Numbered from the stretch's first letter, positions 48,290 to 60,883 are shown. The stretch: 64,000 nt of DNA from Vigna angularis (GCF_016808095.1 NC_068974.1:10292001-10356000), one strand, 5' to 3'. Notes: a model not told the origin generated them from the letters alone. Numbers and translations: made by a program.

Positions 48290-49161
48290 TGATGGACGAA
48301 CGCCCGAGAAGATGACGACATAAGCCTTGAGAGCTCGATTCGGACTCCTCGAACCTTCCTCAACGAGATAAGACGCAGCGGATATGTAAACGAAGCTCTA
48401 GATTGAGAGCTGACTCGAAGGACACCGAGAGAATCGAAATAGATGGCAGAATACCCTAAAATCATGAACGAACTCTAGAAAAGAGGGAAAACTCAAATTG
48501 GACACGAAGAAACCCTAAAATGGTGATAAGACTCAATATAAACTGATTAATCGGTTCAAATGACTCGGATGATCGGTGAAAAGTGACGATCGAAGGGATT
48601 AAGGTGTTTGAACGGTGGAAAATGGTGGAAGGAAGTGGAAACCCTAGAAGAAGATGAGGAAGTGTGGTGAACGAAGAGAAGATACCTTCGAAGACGTGTA
48701 TGGAGTGTGATCTGTGGTCGAGAGCGAGAATGAGACGCTCTGAGATGTGGATGGATGCGCGAGAGAATGAAATGCACAAAGAAATGAGAGGCGCGGTTCT
48801 GCGAGAATGAAGGAGGAATGAAGATGTGGATGTCGAGTGCTGGATGACGCGTGGCTAAGGAGACTGACGCCACTGAAGCAGAGTGGAGCAATGGTGACGT
48901 GAGAGAGAAGCACGGTGGTAATTGGAAATTGGAAAATGAGAGAGGTGCTTGGAAGGTGGCTAGAGGGAGTCTTTGGACTCTCTAGCCTATGACTTTCAAG
49001 AGAGAATTATTTCTAAAGGTCAGAAAATTAAATTCTCATTAAGCTCAAAAGTAACAATACAATAGAGGAGCTGGGTATTTATACTAACCCATGCTCCTTA
49101 AGAGCTAAACTATAAAAGGTAAAAATACAAAAGGAAGACTACATCAAGTACGATTCCATCA
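48290..49161 (-). repeat. LTR, left copy (872 bp)
   Basis: Nearly identical to 54234-55110. The open stretches inside are the same in both copies and are not genes. Confidence 0.95.
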
Positions 49162-49272
49162 TACCCTCCCTCTTAAAAAAGATTTGTCCTCAAATCTGGC
49201 AATTGCCTTATGAAGAAGCTCCACACAATCTTTGGGAGCATGGCCATCTTGGAGTGGCCTTATTCTTTTATA

Positions 49273-50348
49273 TTAACTTTTTCTTCCTCCTGGATCAAAC
49301 ACAAATCTGCAATAAACATCAAATATATTTTCAATTAATACCAATCCAAGAAACAATTTTTCTATAAAAACAAGGAAATAAGGACTTCTAATATTTTGTG
49401 TTATCACATTTGGAAATTCTAGAAGTCCAAATTCACTTTCATCTTGAGTTATTTCTTTCCTAAAAGATTTGAATAATTCAAGATTTAAATTGTCATATTT
49501 TGAAAAAGTTTGCATAGAATATGAGATGACAATTTGTTTGAAAGAGAAATTAAAAATTGAAAAGTAATCAATTATTGGAAAAGAATTAAAGGTTTGGAAA
49601 CCTTCCCTTTTAGGTTCCATGATCTTTGAAAGAATAGGATTTGTCATCAGTAACAATTTCTCCTTTTCTTTCTTCTCTCTTTCTTGCTTTTCTCTCTTTT
49701 CTTCTTCTTGTCTCTCTTTTTCTTTTCTCTCTTCTTCTTTTCTTTTATCTTCTTCTCTTTCTTCCTTTTCTTCTTCTCTTCTTAATTCCTCTCTTCTTCT
49801 CTCTTCTCTTTTCTTGTTTTCTTCTCTCTCTCTCTTCTCTTCTTCTTTCCTTTCTTCCTTTTCTTTTCTCTCAATCTCTCTTTCTCTTTTCTTATCCTTG
49901 ATCTCTTTAAGTCTTGCCCCAAATTCTAATTCTCTACGAAGAAACCAATGATCATTTAAACTCTCAAGAAATAATTTTCCATCATCAATGTAATCCCTAA
50001 TTAGTTCCAGGTTTCTTTTAATACTTGAAGGCACAAACTTTCTTCTCATGCAAGCTTTTAAATCATGCCAATCACGTATAGAGGACTTTCTACCTTTCCT
50101 AACATGATATTGTCTTTCATTCCACCACTTACTTGCATGCTTTTCTAACTTAGAAGATATATGCTAAGGACATAATATTCACTCTCTTCATAAAACCAAG
50201 GATTTATTTTATCAATTTCTTTTTCCCAAGCTAGGTATGTTAATGCACCTATGTCTTTACCAAAGGATGGAAGATTCCTAGCTTGTTTAAACATTTCATC
50301 AACTTTATCTAACCTAGAAGACCTATATGAACTATAAGAAGACATCTT
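49273..50348 (-). pseudogene. Retrotransposon gag with very long Glu/Lys/Arg coiled tract, frameshifted
   Basis: The start is probably the ATG at 50348 (MSSYSSYRSSRLDKVDEMFK). The gag core follows, with LTYLAWEKEIDK, then KWWNERQYHVRKGRKSS and ACMRRKFVPSS, fitting the Retrotrans_gag family. A TA dinucleotide gain near 50160 shifts the frame between these parts. From about 49920 to 49650 the protein is an almost uninterrupted run of Glu, Lys and Arg that would form a long charged helix. The C-terminal part (49640-49273) is unlike known gag zinc knuckles, and no CCHC motif is seen. No protease follows. Confidence 0.78.
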
Positions 50349-50449
50349 TGTTTTTAAAAGTTTTCTTAATCTAAAGGGTTCAAAACTTTCACTTAGACAA
50401 GTCCCATGTAAGAGAGGTGAGCTAAAGAGTTGCTTAAGTACCAAGTCTT

Positions 50450-53400
50450 GCCTTGCCAGAAATGTATTAGGCTACTAACTAATTACCCCTTAAACTAAAA
50501 TCACCTTTAGAAACAAAGTACACAACTCAAACAATCACAAACAAGTAAGCACAATTAAAAGACTAGACACTCGGACTCTAATGTGAAAAGGCTTAGAGTT
50601 TAATCCCTTTTAGCCTAATCACCCCAAAACGTGAACACAAAATCAAACAAACAAAACACTTAAGAAACCAGCAGACTCTAATGACCCCTACGAGATACAC
50701 AACTCAAGTCAATATTAAAGTCTACTCCTATGGTGAAGCTTGTAGCTTTGGCTAACAAGACACATTCACTTGTCTAGCTATGTTAAAGAAAATCAAAGCA
50801 ATCAAGAAAAGTTGCCAAGAGTTTGAAAGAGCACCAAGGACTCTTCCAAAGAACTTGGACTTTATAAAAGGCCCTTTTACAAAACAAAAGCTAAGGCTAA
50901 CAATAGGCTAACACAAGCCTATTACAAACAAATTGAAGGAAAACAATTACAAAAGCAACCATCCTATGCTACGGTCCTGTTCATCCTAGAGGAAAACCAC
51001 GTGCCCAATCTGGCTTCTTAACATCTTAGTCTTGGTTCAACTTTGTTGCTTCTGGAATCAGTTGTCTTGAATCTTCTTGCCATGCCCATCTTACAATTAC
51101 ACATGTACAAAACTGCTATGAGTATTCACTTAGTTAAAATAGATTGCAAAAGAAGTTATAGGGTAGTAAGAACTTCCCTTTCTCTTGGCTGCACAAGCTT
51201 TCTAGTGAGATTCTGCAACTGCTCAATTAAACTCCTGGACAATTTGAATTCCAATGAAAGCAACTCTGCACAGATAACTCACACTAATTCAGCAGATCAT
51301 GTAATTCAACAATGAACAATTTAAATCCAAAACAGTTTAAACAGTCATAAGCAATTAAACTAAATAACTCCCTTTAGTTCAAAGCTTCCACATTAAGTGC
51401 TTAGGTTGCTGTTTTCTCAGTAAGTTTCTGCTCAAGCTAAACTCTCAAATATCAGCTCAGTCTAATCAAAATCAGATTAATCCAATGCAATGCAGTTTAG
51501 AATTCAGATTGGCTAATCCTAGTGTACAAAAACTGTCATACCAGATTCAACATTATAGCAAGAATAGTTCAACCAAAACAAAAGCAATTTAAGGTGAAAG
51601 AAACTCCCTTCATTTCAGATGGCTGCTACTGGTTGCTCAATTAAACTCCAGATAGTTCCATTTATTCTCTGGCTTTCACCGTGTGCAAGTGTTGTGTTGC
51701 TTCTAAATGCTTTTCAAGAAAGAACTCCTATCCCACGTAATGCTGCAGTTTATCTATACACCAAGATCCCAGAGAAACAACAGAATTAGTATTTATAACA
51801 GCACAGTTCAGATTGGATTATTATCAACACAGAAAAACAAATCCCAGCCCTAATTTAACTTTCTCCCTGCATTGGTGTTTTTGAACCCTTAAAGGATTAT
51901 TGCAGCTTCCAAACAACAATTACAACATCCAATTTGTTAGCCTAAATTGAATCAAAGAAATAGTTTGCCTACGTTAAATCTGCTAAGCCAACAATAACAC
52001 TAGACCAGCACTATCACTTAATGTATGGATGTCCAAACTTGCTAAACCAAATTCAATTTTCAGGAACAGTTAAACCATATGATATCCAAGCATAATTTTC
52101 AATCAAATATGGTTAACTATTTCTAATCAGGCACAAATATAGCACGAAACTACACAACAGAATGAAAAAACTCCCTATTCAACTTGGTGTAGTTTATGAA
52201 GGTAGCAAAGCTCTTTTTTCCCCACTGTAGGTATTCTTGTGTTAGACTTCCCACACGTGCAAACTGCTTTTGAACAATGTTAATTAGAACAAAATCTGCA
52301 CAACTAAATGGTCAGCATATTGCAAGTTCAGAAGTTATTTCAACCCTTAAAACAAAAACACCTCTCAACAAGAAATTTGGTTCTTAGATGCAACTACACA
52401 AAACTCACAAAAATCAGGTCTATCTCTGGAAGTTTAAAGCACTCAAAAAAACGAAAGGTTTGGAAGGGAGATTCTCCCTTGGCAGTTCAAGGCTTGAGAG
52501 TCTTCCAGACCACCACCACCTAAGATGCTACCAAGCACACAAACCTTCGTTCAAATTCCAGAAACCAGAGTGTAACAACTTCTCAAACAAGAATGTCTAG
52601 GCTAAGGTAAAGTGATATGCAGAACAGAGCAGGACAGCCACAAAACAATGACAGAATAGCAGATCTATTGCTTAAGACAACTCTAGATCAGATGAATAAA
52701 GCAAGTAAAAGCTTCAAATTAAGATCAGCAGAATAGATTGCACATGTGATAGACAAAACCAGAGTTATCAACCAAGACAAGCAAGAAACAAAGCTTTGAA
52801 GAAAGTAAGCACAACAAATAGAACCTAAGGAATAGAACTAGAACAGATTTTAAAAACAATAAAAAAAAGGACTTAAGTTGAACCAGTTATGATTGAAGAA
52901 AGTTATATCTGATTTGATTTTGGCAGAGATAGTTTACTGAAAACAGTGAACAATATTGTGAATTGCACCAGTTCTCTTTGCTCTCTTTTTTTCTTTTTTT
53001 TTTACAATTTGCACCACTTGCTATTTTCAGTCACAATTCACAACAGATCACCTAATCAGTTTTGCAACTTAATCAGATTTTTGCCAAAGGAAAGTGAACA
53101 TGGTTCAACTAAAAAAAATCCAAAGGAAAAAAGGTTTATCACTCTCAGCCACAATTATAGTATAGTTTCAATATCACTGGTTTAGGCTTCCTTGAGTGAA
53201 CAAAAATTTATTCTCAATTGTAGAATTGATAGCAAAGTGAAAACAGTGAATGCACACTATGGATCACAAACTCAGAAGTTCAAACTAAATTCAATCACTG
53301 TTGTAAACAGTTTTAATGCAATTATGCAGATTCATATACCTCAATAGATGCCAACGAAACAAAGACAATACTGGAAAAATTTGAATCAGAACTTGGCAAA

Positions 53401-54233
53401 GAATTTAAAACCAAGTATGAAAGACTCATAGACTCTTCAAAGCAAATTCCAATTTCGGTGTAATTGGTGAAAAACAGTGTTGATGTTAGTCAATTGCACC
53501 CGAGCTCACAATTGAAATTCATCACTCATTTGGTGTGCAATGACATTCACATTTCAAACACATTTCAGATCATGAATCGCACAATTAGCACATGATACAT
53601 CAACCAATGCTGCCACTGAAATTTGTCATCGAACTCATTCAATTGAATGTCACGGCTCTTGATGATTGACAAGATTCAAACAAGGCAGATATCAAATCAA
53701 ATCATGAATTGGAAATTTGAAAGGTTAAACTCATATTAAGAATAACAAAATAAAACAAAGCACAAGACTAAAACATGACAGAAATGGATTTAAAAATTAA
53801 AAGACTCAAACAAATTGGATTCACCGAATAAAATGATAAAAACACTGACTCAAGGTAAAGACTCAAACACAGAATGACACAAACAGATGTACAGAATCAC
53901 AAAATAGAATTCAACACAGATTACAACACAAGACAAAGAAGGAAAATGATGAACAACTCAGAAAAAGAAAAAAACAACAATAAATGCAAAATAGAAACGC
54001 GACTTAGAATCAAAGGAACAAAATATGAATCAGACAAGACCGAATCGAAACAAAACGCAAAGAACAGAATCAAACCGAGAAAAAATAAGATGAATGCATA
54101 GAGACGCGAAACAACACAAGAACAGAAGAAAACTCGAAACAGAGACGCGAAACACTTAACTCAGAATTAAACCGAACAACTCAGAATAGAGACGAACCAA
54201 GATACTTACCTTTGAAGTGTGTTCGATACCACT
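50450..54233. other. Non-coding interior of the second gag-only LTR element
   Basis: About 3.8 kb between the primer-site side LTR and gag, A-rich on the plus strand, with no open frame that looks like a protein domain. It would be a very long gag leader. Confidence 0.55.
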
Positions 54234-55110
54234 TGATGGACGAACGCCCGAGAAGATGACGACATAAGCCTTGAGAGCTCGATTCGGACTCCTCGAACCT
54301 TCCTCGACGAGATAAGACGCAGCGGATATGTAAACGAAGCTCTAGATTGAGAGCTGACTCGAAGGACACCGAGAGAATCGAAATAGATGGCAGAATACCC
54401 TAAAGTCATGAACGAACTCTAGAAAAGAGGGAAAACTCAAATTGGACACGAAGAAACCCTAAAATGGTGATAAGACTCAATATAAACTGATTAATCGGTT
54501 CAAATGACTCGGATGATCGGTGAAAAGTGACGATCGAAGGGATTAAGGTGTTTGAACGGTGGAAAATGGTGGAAGGAAGTGGAAACCCTAGAAGAAGATG
54601 AGGAAGTGTGGTGAACGAAGAGAAGATACCTTCGAAGACGTGTATGGAGTGTGGATCTGTGGTCGAGAGCGAGAATGAGACGCTCTGAGATGTGGATGGA
54701 TGCGCGAGAGAATGAAATGCACAAAGAAATGAGAGGCGCGGTTCTGCGAGAATGAAGGAGGAATGAAGATGTGGATGTCGAGTGCTGGATGACGCGTGGC
54801 TAAGGAGACTGACGCCACTGAAGCAGAGTGGAGCAATGGTGACGTGAGAGAGAAGCACGGTGGTAATTGGAAATTGGAAAATGAGAGAGGTGCTTGGAAG
54901 GTGGCTAGAGGGAGTCTTTGGACTCTCTAGCCTATGACTTTCAAGAAAGAATTATTTCTGAAGGTCAGAAATTTAAATTCTCGTTAAGCTCAAAAGTAAC
55001 AATACAATAGAGGAGCTGGGTATTTATAGTAACCCATACTCCTTAAGAGCTAAACTATTTATAAAATGTAAAAATACAAAAGGAAGATTACATCAAGTAC
55101 GATTCCATCA
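54234..55110 (-). repeat. LTR, right copy (877 bp)
   Basis: The functional 5' LTR, since the element is in minus orientation. It is followed by the ACAAC duplication. Confidence 0.95.
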
Positions 55111-55839
55111 ACAACTAATCCCTGAGCTAGGAACTCACGGTGATGTCTGATTCGGACTTAGGCCCTTGCACTATATTCAGAATCGCATATAAAAATATTT
55201 TATTTTGTTATACAATATTTGTAATAAACTTATTGTCAGAAAAGTGATGCTTAAATGTTTATTATTTAACTTATTGCTTAATTTTAACATATGTTTTAGA
55301 ACTACGCAAATTACGTTTTATCTTTTTACTTGCAATGTCGGTATGACTTTCTTTTAGTCATTTTAGTATCTGTTAATAATGTTTCCTTTGTACTCTGACA
55401 CATTTATCACAACTAATTAAGATGATTTTCATAGTCTTATAACTTCACACTTTGATTGTGACTATAGTTTCGAAACTAATTCGATAACTTTTTTCGACTA
55501 TAAATAAAATATCATTATGAAAAAATAATTATAAAAAAGAGAATATATGCTTTAATGTATTAATGAATAACTATTGAAAAAACTAAAAAATATAAATAAA
55601 GATGATAGAGATCTTCTTCTGATTGTCAACCGAACGGTGTTCTACATTTTCCTACTGTTCGGTCTCTGTAACATATATAGTTTTCTTTACTGTTTTCATT
55701 TTAATATTCATTCTATTTTTTTCCCTTTTTGTATAAAGCTTCCGTTGTACTCATTACAATTCAATCAATAATATTCATTTACTGTCTCTGTTCCTTTTCT
55801 CTGGATCTTTCGTTTTCTTTCTTCTCAAATATACTTACA

Positions 55840-55851
55840 TGGTATCAGGAG
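55840..55851 (+). promoter_or_regulatory. Primer binding site of the copia element
   Basis: TGGTATCAGGAG lies directly after the LTR and matches the complement of the initiator-Met tRNA 3' end over the first nine to ten bases. Confidence 0.8.
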
Positions 55852-55969
55852 AAAGAGATAATTAGGGTCTTTTTCTTCTTCTTCTTCTTCCTTATTCTCT
55901 TCTCATGGTTTCCTCTCCATCCACCATAGCAAAATTCGAGAGCTAAGAAATACCAAGGACTCTTTTATC

Positions 55970-56735
55970 TCCTTAGTAATAATACCATAACCACTTCAAA
56001 ATTAAATGTTCTTCCTTCGTCTTTTCATAATAATTCTAGTGATTCTTGTAATTTGTGGCACATGAAACTTGGCCATCCTTCAAATAAAATTTTACAGACA
56101 ATAGCTTTTCAATATTCTCATATTTCTTTTCACTTCATTGATGCTTGTGATGCTTGTGCTTTTGCTAAACAAAAATGTCTTCAATTTTCTGTTAGCAAAA
56201 CTAAATCTCCTTGTTTCTTTCATCTCATTCATGTTGATATTTGGGGCCCTCTTTCTATCACTTCCATTGATGGCTATAAATATTTTTTAACCGTTGTTGA
56301 TGACTATAGTCGTTTCACATGGCTTCTTCCTTTGAAACACAAATCTGATGTTAAATCTTTACTTCAAAACTTCATTCTTTTAACTGAAAACCAGTTTTCC
56401 TGTAAACTTAAAATTTTACGGTCTGATAATGGACAAAAATTTCATCTTAATGATTTTTATTCCACAAAAGGCATCTTTCATGAAACTACTTGTGTTGCTA
56501 CTACCCAACAAAATGGCATTGTTGAACGGAAGCATCAACACATTCTCAATGTTTGTCGGTCTCTTCTTTTTCAATCTCAAGTTCCTAACCTTTTCTGGTC
56601 TTATGCTATAAAGCATGCCATTTATATTATTAATAGATTGCCAACGCCTTTTCTTCAAAATAAATCTCCTTATGAACTTGTTTATTCAATTAAACCTGAT
56701 TTTTCAAATCTAAAAGATTTTGAATGTTTATCATA
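55970..56735 (+). pseudogene. Copia pre-integrase and integrase region, cut by CACTA-D
   Basis: The gag-pre-integrase zinc-binding pattern is visible: LWHMKLGHPS with its two His, then CDAC. The integrase core follows, with the first Asp in HVDIWGP, the second Asp in RSDNGQ and the Glu in QNGIVERK. These form the D,D-35-E triad that joins retroelement DNA to the host. The frame is open to the CACTA-D insertion point. The upstream half of the polyprotein is deleted, so it cannot be a working element. The downstream half continues at 63199. Confidence 0.88.
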
Positions 56736-56749
56736 CACTACTAGAAAAA

Positions 56750-56935
56750 TGGTATTTATATACGGAATTTTATATACGGATTTTTATCCGTATATAATGT
56801 GAATTTTACATACGGAATTTTTATACGGATGTGAATAATGGCAATACATACGGATTTTCCGTATGTAATTGGGGGAAAATTTTACATACGGATTATCCCT
56901 CTGTAATATCGGTATGTAATTAAAAAAATTAGCAC
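56750..56935. repeat. CACTA-D 5' subterminal repeats
   Basis: Alternating TATACGGA and TCCGTATA motifs, for example TATACGGATTTTTATCCGTA, as in CACTA-A. Confidence 0.88.
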
Positions 56936-56939
56936 GTGC

Positions 56940-57262
56940 ACTGTTCTTAGACTCTTCTCAGTCTCGATTCTTTCTTACTTTCGATTCTTCTCACTCTCCA
57001 GCCCTAACCTTCTCCCCCTTACTCTTCTCATTATGCATCCCTAACATTCTCCCTGCACTGTCTTCTTCCCTCACACTCATTCTCCGTGTCTGATTGCAAC
57101 TCTGTTAGTCTTGAGCTCACACTCCTTCTTAAACGTAGTTGGCATTCATTCTCCGAAATCGCTTTCACTGAAACGGTAACTTGGCATTCGTTCTCCGAAC
57201 CGTAGTGTGGCATTGCAGGCATCATTTTCCCTGAGTCGGTGTTTTCATCCTTTAACGTGCAA
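56940..57262 (+). promoter_or_regulatory. CT-rich leader of CACTA-D
   Basis: Pyrimidine-rich sequence with TTCTTCTCACTCTCCAGCCC-type motifs at the same distance from the terminus as the CACTA-A leader. It is probably the 5' UTR of the element transcript. The promoter itself would overlap the subterminal repeats. Confidence 0.45.
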
Positions 57263-57489
57263 ATGTTTGAAAACAACTAGCTTCTTTTGTTATAAGTAAT
57301 AGGACAAGTGATGAAAATGTAAAATAATTTTCTTTACTAAGCAAACCCTTAATTACTTAAGCATTGTTCTTGTTATCATACAACTCTTGTGCAAGTGTGA
57401 GGATAATAATGTTGTAGCCGTTGTAATCTTGTTTCATGATTTGAAGCTAGAAGATTATTATTTTATCTGGTTGCATGATATTCTTGCAG

Positions 57490-57559
57490 ATGCAGAATTT
57501 GTGTTTGGAATGCATTTGACGAAAGCTTAGTATACTCATTGACTGGGCATATTGAATCT
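57490..57559 (+). pseudogene. Captured WD40-repeat exon (possibly BRWD/PHIP-type)
   Basis: A 70-bp exon is flanked by CTTGCAG and GTAAGT. It encodes CRICVWNAFDESLVYSLTGH then IES, a textbook WD40 strand pair (IxVWNA...LTGH). The wording recalls plant BRWD/PHIP-like WD40 proteins, but one repeat is not enough to be sure. No neighbouring WD40 exons were found. It is on the same strand as the tnpA-like gene. Confidence 0.5.
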
Positions 57560-58499
57560 GTAAGTGTTTAAGGTTGGTTTTGGTTCGTCTTGTTACTTTG
57601 GTTTGATATCATTTTCTTCTTTTGTAAATATAATATATGATGTCAGATTCTGGCTTTTTATGTGATATGTAACTGAAGCATCTTATCTGATGGCAAGTGT
57701 TGTGTTTAAGATTTTTTTTAAGAAGTTGGTCAGGATTTAGAGTATAATTTGATTAATGTTTGAAATGATTGATCTTTTTATTTATGATTACATGTAGAAG
57801 TATTTGTTTTCTACTAGTTTGGATACAAACATAAACTTCTTTCTTACTATTAGGATGTGTGCACCTGTGGAAGAGATTTATTGACATATTTTCTGAAATT
57901 CATGTTTATCCAGCCTCTTCAAACCAAGTTTTAAGTACTAAACTTAGCTGAAGATCTTGGCAGGAGATTGTTAGCTGTATTCGATACTCCTAGAGGTATT
58001 ACTCAATCTTGTATGTCAATGATGGTTGTGTTTTAGTAACTTATCTCTCATAATCATCTTTCTGAATACAGAAAAGGCCTGTATTGCATGTTTTTATAAT
58101 TTAAGATATATTATCTTGTAAGATCTTGTAATATTATGTCCATTTTTCAGTAATAAATTTATGTGTTGTTCTGGTGTTTATAAAAAATGGCAGCTTGTTT
58201 CTTGATTGCCCCAGACCTTACATTTTAACCTTGATTCTTTTCCCAATTATATTTACAACCCTTTAAAAATTACACAGTTAAAGAGGACCTATCAAATATC
58301 CTATAGATACACTGTATAAGAAATCAAAGAATGATCTTGTGTTGTATTTTATTGTGTATTGAATAAGGCTATTATAAGTCCTTAGACCAGGGAAAGCCTA
58401 TAAGAGGGTGGTATAAACCTTAAGCATTTCAAAATATGAGCTTAATCAGATAAAGGGAGCTATATGTGGATGCATATAAAATTTAATACATATATTGAC
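57560..58499. other. CACTA-D interior, no gene seen
   Basis: AT-rich intron-like sequence between the WD40 exon and the LTR remnant. Confidence 0.4.
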
Positions 58500-59153
58500 T
58501 GATTAGTTCCAATCATAGGAGAAGAATTTGTCACCATTTGTGCCTTCTTAGCCTACGACTGAAATCTTCCCAGCATTGAAACCTCCCATGATATTCATTT
58601 GATCTTGAACCATTTCTTGCATCATCTTTTCCACATTATCCATGTGTGACTCCATTCTCATACGCACCATACCCTATTTTGTGTCCCCCACAGAACCAAC
58701 TCTAGATACCAATTGATAGATTCAACCAATATTATAGAACAAAGAAGACACGTTCTTGGTAGGTTCTTATTGAAACAAGCACTGTTTCTACCAATATGGT
58801 ACAAGACAGTAAAACATCAACACAGAAGGACTTTCGAGTTGTCCTCAAACTCCCACAACCTATTACTTCCTAGGAAATATCAACAACCTCGTTTCCCTCC
58901 CACCACAGTGACTACTTATAATAGCCAGTTTATATGAAAAAAAAGAAACATTTACAAGAGGTTATAACTGTCATATTCAGTTATACCTCTTATCCCTCCT
59001 CTTATAACCAATTCCAAACCTATAACATTTTCCTTTTGTATCCTTGATAGAATAGTTGTTTTGTGTTGTATTCATCTGTAACCTAAAATGGTAAACTCTA
59101 TTGTATTTTTCTTTCTTTTCTTGAGCTTTGGTTCTAAGCTAGTGGTCCTTACA
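58500..59153 (-). mobile_element. LTR retrotransposon remnant inside CACTA-D
   Basis: On the minus strand an LTR of about 440 bp begins TGTAAGGACCACTAGC at 59153 and ends TTGAATCTATCA at 58714. It is followed by ATTGGTATCTAGAGTTGG, a degenerate initiator-Met-tRNA primer site. A gag-like start comes next (MVRMRMESHMDNVEKMMQEM, stop about 20 residues later). No second LTR or pol is visible, so only the 5' part of the element is left. Confidence 0.6.
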
Positions 59154-60678
59154 CACACACATATGAATATAAATCAGTAAATCAGTAGAGAGATCTAGTC
59201 TGAAGCTCTTTTTCTCATATATACTCCAAGTATTCTAATCTGGTCTACTTTGGTCAATATTGTTTATGCTCAGTTTTGTTGTGTATAAAGCTTGACACAA
59301 GTTTCTTTTATGATTTTAAGCATATCTCAAGTGATAGCAACTCCAATCAATCACAGAATTGAAAAATGAATGGTTGAGTTGATTAAATTCTGGATTTCAA
59401 AACTGTCACAATTTTAAATGAAGTGTTTGCACCGTGCTTGCTTTCTTTGTGTGGTTTTAGGTCACTTTAAATCTTGTAGCTGATATCCTGTAGTTAGATC
59501 TAGTGTTTAGGCATTCTTTGAGTCTTTATTTGAACCAGCCAGCTTTGAATCTACTGTTTTATTAAATCTGCAAAAGTTTTCAATGCATTTTTCGGCATTT
59601 TAAGCAACTGCTATTGTCATATGAAGCCATTGGTTGTGTCTATGTATTCTAACCAATTGAGCAAGTGTATGTTGTCAATTGAAAGTTGTGTGCAATTTTC
59701 AAATGGTCCTTGAGAAGCCTATATGCACAATTCACCTTTAAACCATCACATTTTGCTGCATTTTAAGCTACAACTGTTGTGAATTATAGAATCTGATTGT
59801 TTCAGTGCAGTTTAAACATTTGTGCATGTGTCTTTTACCGTTTGAAACTTGTAGTTACTGTTCATTTGGTTAATTTTACACCAGTACTTTAAAATATAAC
59901 CTTAGTATGAGCAGAGGATAATGTAATACTGATATCTCAAGAGATAGAGTGCTATATATTGTTTCTTTTGTTAATCTGCAATAAAGAGATTAATGGTTTT
60001 TGTTGGCATTTATTGAGTTGTTGTGAGATTCCATTTAATTGTTTGAAATGATGTTCTGTTTTCTGTCTAATGTTGCTTTCAATGTTCTGTTTTGTGTCTA
60101 ATGTTGCTTGCAACTAAGTATCAACTTGGCATAAGGCCAAATGGCAAGCCTGAAATTAGGAACACAATTACTTTAGGGATAAGTTGTATTATAGTTATAT
60201 TACTTTAGGGATAAGTATGTATATATGAACCATAAAACTGTGAACCCTTATACAGGCAAAGTCTAAAACTGCATATTGCAGGCAATATGCAAATAGTTAC
60301 CATGACTCTCGAATGGAATGTTACAGCTTGAAAGCAGCAACAACTCTGAGAGAAATAGGAAGGAAAGCTTGCTTGTAGTGCAATCCGTTTGAAAAGTGTG
60401 CTTTATTTATAATGATCACCCAATTGCTTTCATGGCAAGGGTGACACATAAAACATGCTAATGAGTAATCATACAATGCTTTGTAAGAAGGGATATCTCC
60501 ATTGGCTGGTAGTGTTGGCATAGTATGCTAAACCGGCTGTAAAAATTAGTAAAAATAAGAGTATCTTTAGTCACAGTCCTAGCTAAGAGAAAGAGAAAAA
60601 CACATTACATTCTGTAGTTTATACTTAAGGTGACCTGAAATTGCAAAATACAACACCAATTTAGTGGAAGCCACTTAC
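59154..60678. other. CACTA-D interior, no gene identified
   Basis: AT-rich. A minus-strand open stretch at 60521-60321 has no recognised homology. It may be sequence copied along with the adjacent hydrolase exon. Confidence 0.4.
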
Positions 60679-60769
60679 CACCCCAACAGAAACCAACAAA
60701 TCCCATAGCAGAAGCACCTTTCCTTTTCAAGGCTTCAATAATAGGTTTTGCAATTTCAATACATTTTCC
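60679..60769 (-). pseudogene. Captured dienelactone-hydrolase-family exon
   Basis: A single 91-bp exon has a TGCAG acceptor before 60769 and a GTAAGT donor after 60679. It encodes AKPIIEALKRKGASAMGFVG then FCWG. GFCWG is the nucleophile elbow of dienelactone hydrolases with the catalytic Cys, as in the Arabidopsis At3g23600 type (from memory). The Asp and His of the triad would be in other exons, which are absent. It is antisense and about 115 bp upstream of the tnpA-like start, the same slot that the CPA-FAS fragment occupies in CACTA-A. Confidence 0.75.
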
Positions 60770-60883
60770 CTGCACATTTAATAGGTAATATCATAATAAC
60801 ACAAAATGTTCTTTTCTTACTTTTCCTTTCCATTCAATTGTAAAAATAAATTCACCCCACAATTTTGTTTTTTGTTCAAGAAT

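Larger units (their letters stand above)
48290..55110 (-). mobile_element. Second gag-only LTR retrotransposon
   Basis: Two near-identical LTRs beginning TGATGGACGAACGCC and ending GATTCCATCA bound a 6821-bp element flanked by the 5-bp duplication ACAAC (48285-48289 and 55111-55115). Orientation is minus: a polypurine tract complementary to TACCCTCCCTCTTAAAAAAG abuts the left LTR, and a primer-site-like GTGGTATCGAACACAC follows the right LTR on the minus strand. Only gag is coded, near the left side; the remaining ~3.8 kb interior has no pol domain. The LTRs differ by few bases, so insertion is fairly recent. Confidence 0.92.

Noticed and set aside
48462..48913. Open frames of 80-150 codons that recur almost identically at 54406-54858
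   Set aside because: They lie wholly inside the paired LTRs and have no domain features.
49619..49951. Long plus-strand open stretches rich in Phe, Leu and Ser that look like membrane proteins
   Set aside because: They are the reverse complement of the Glu/Lys-rich gag tract; composition alone keeps them open.
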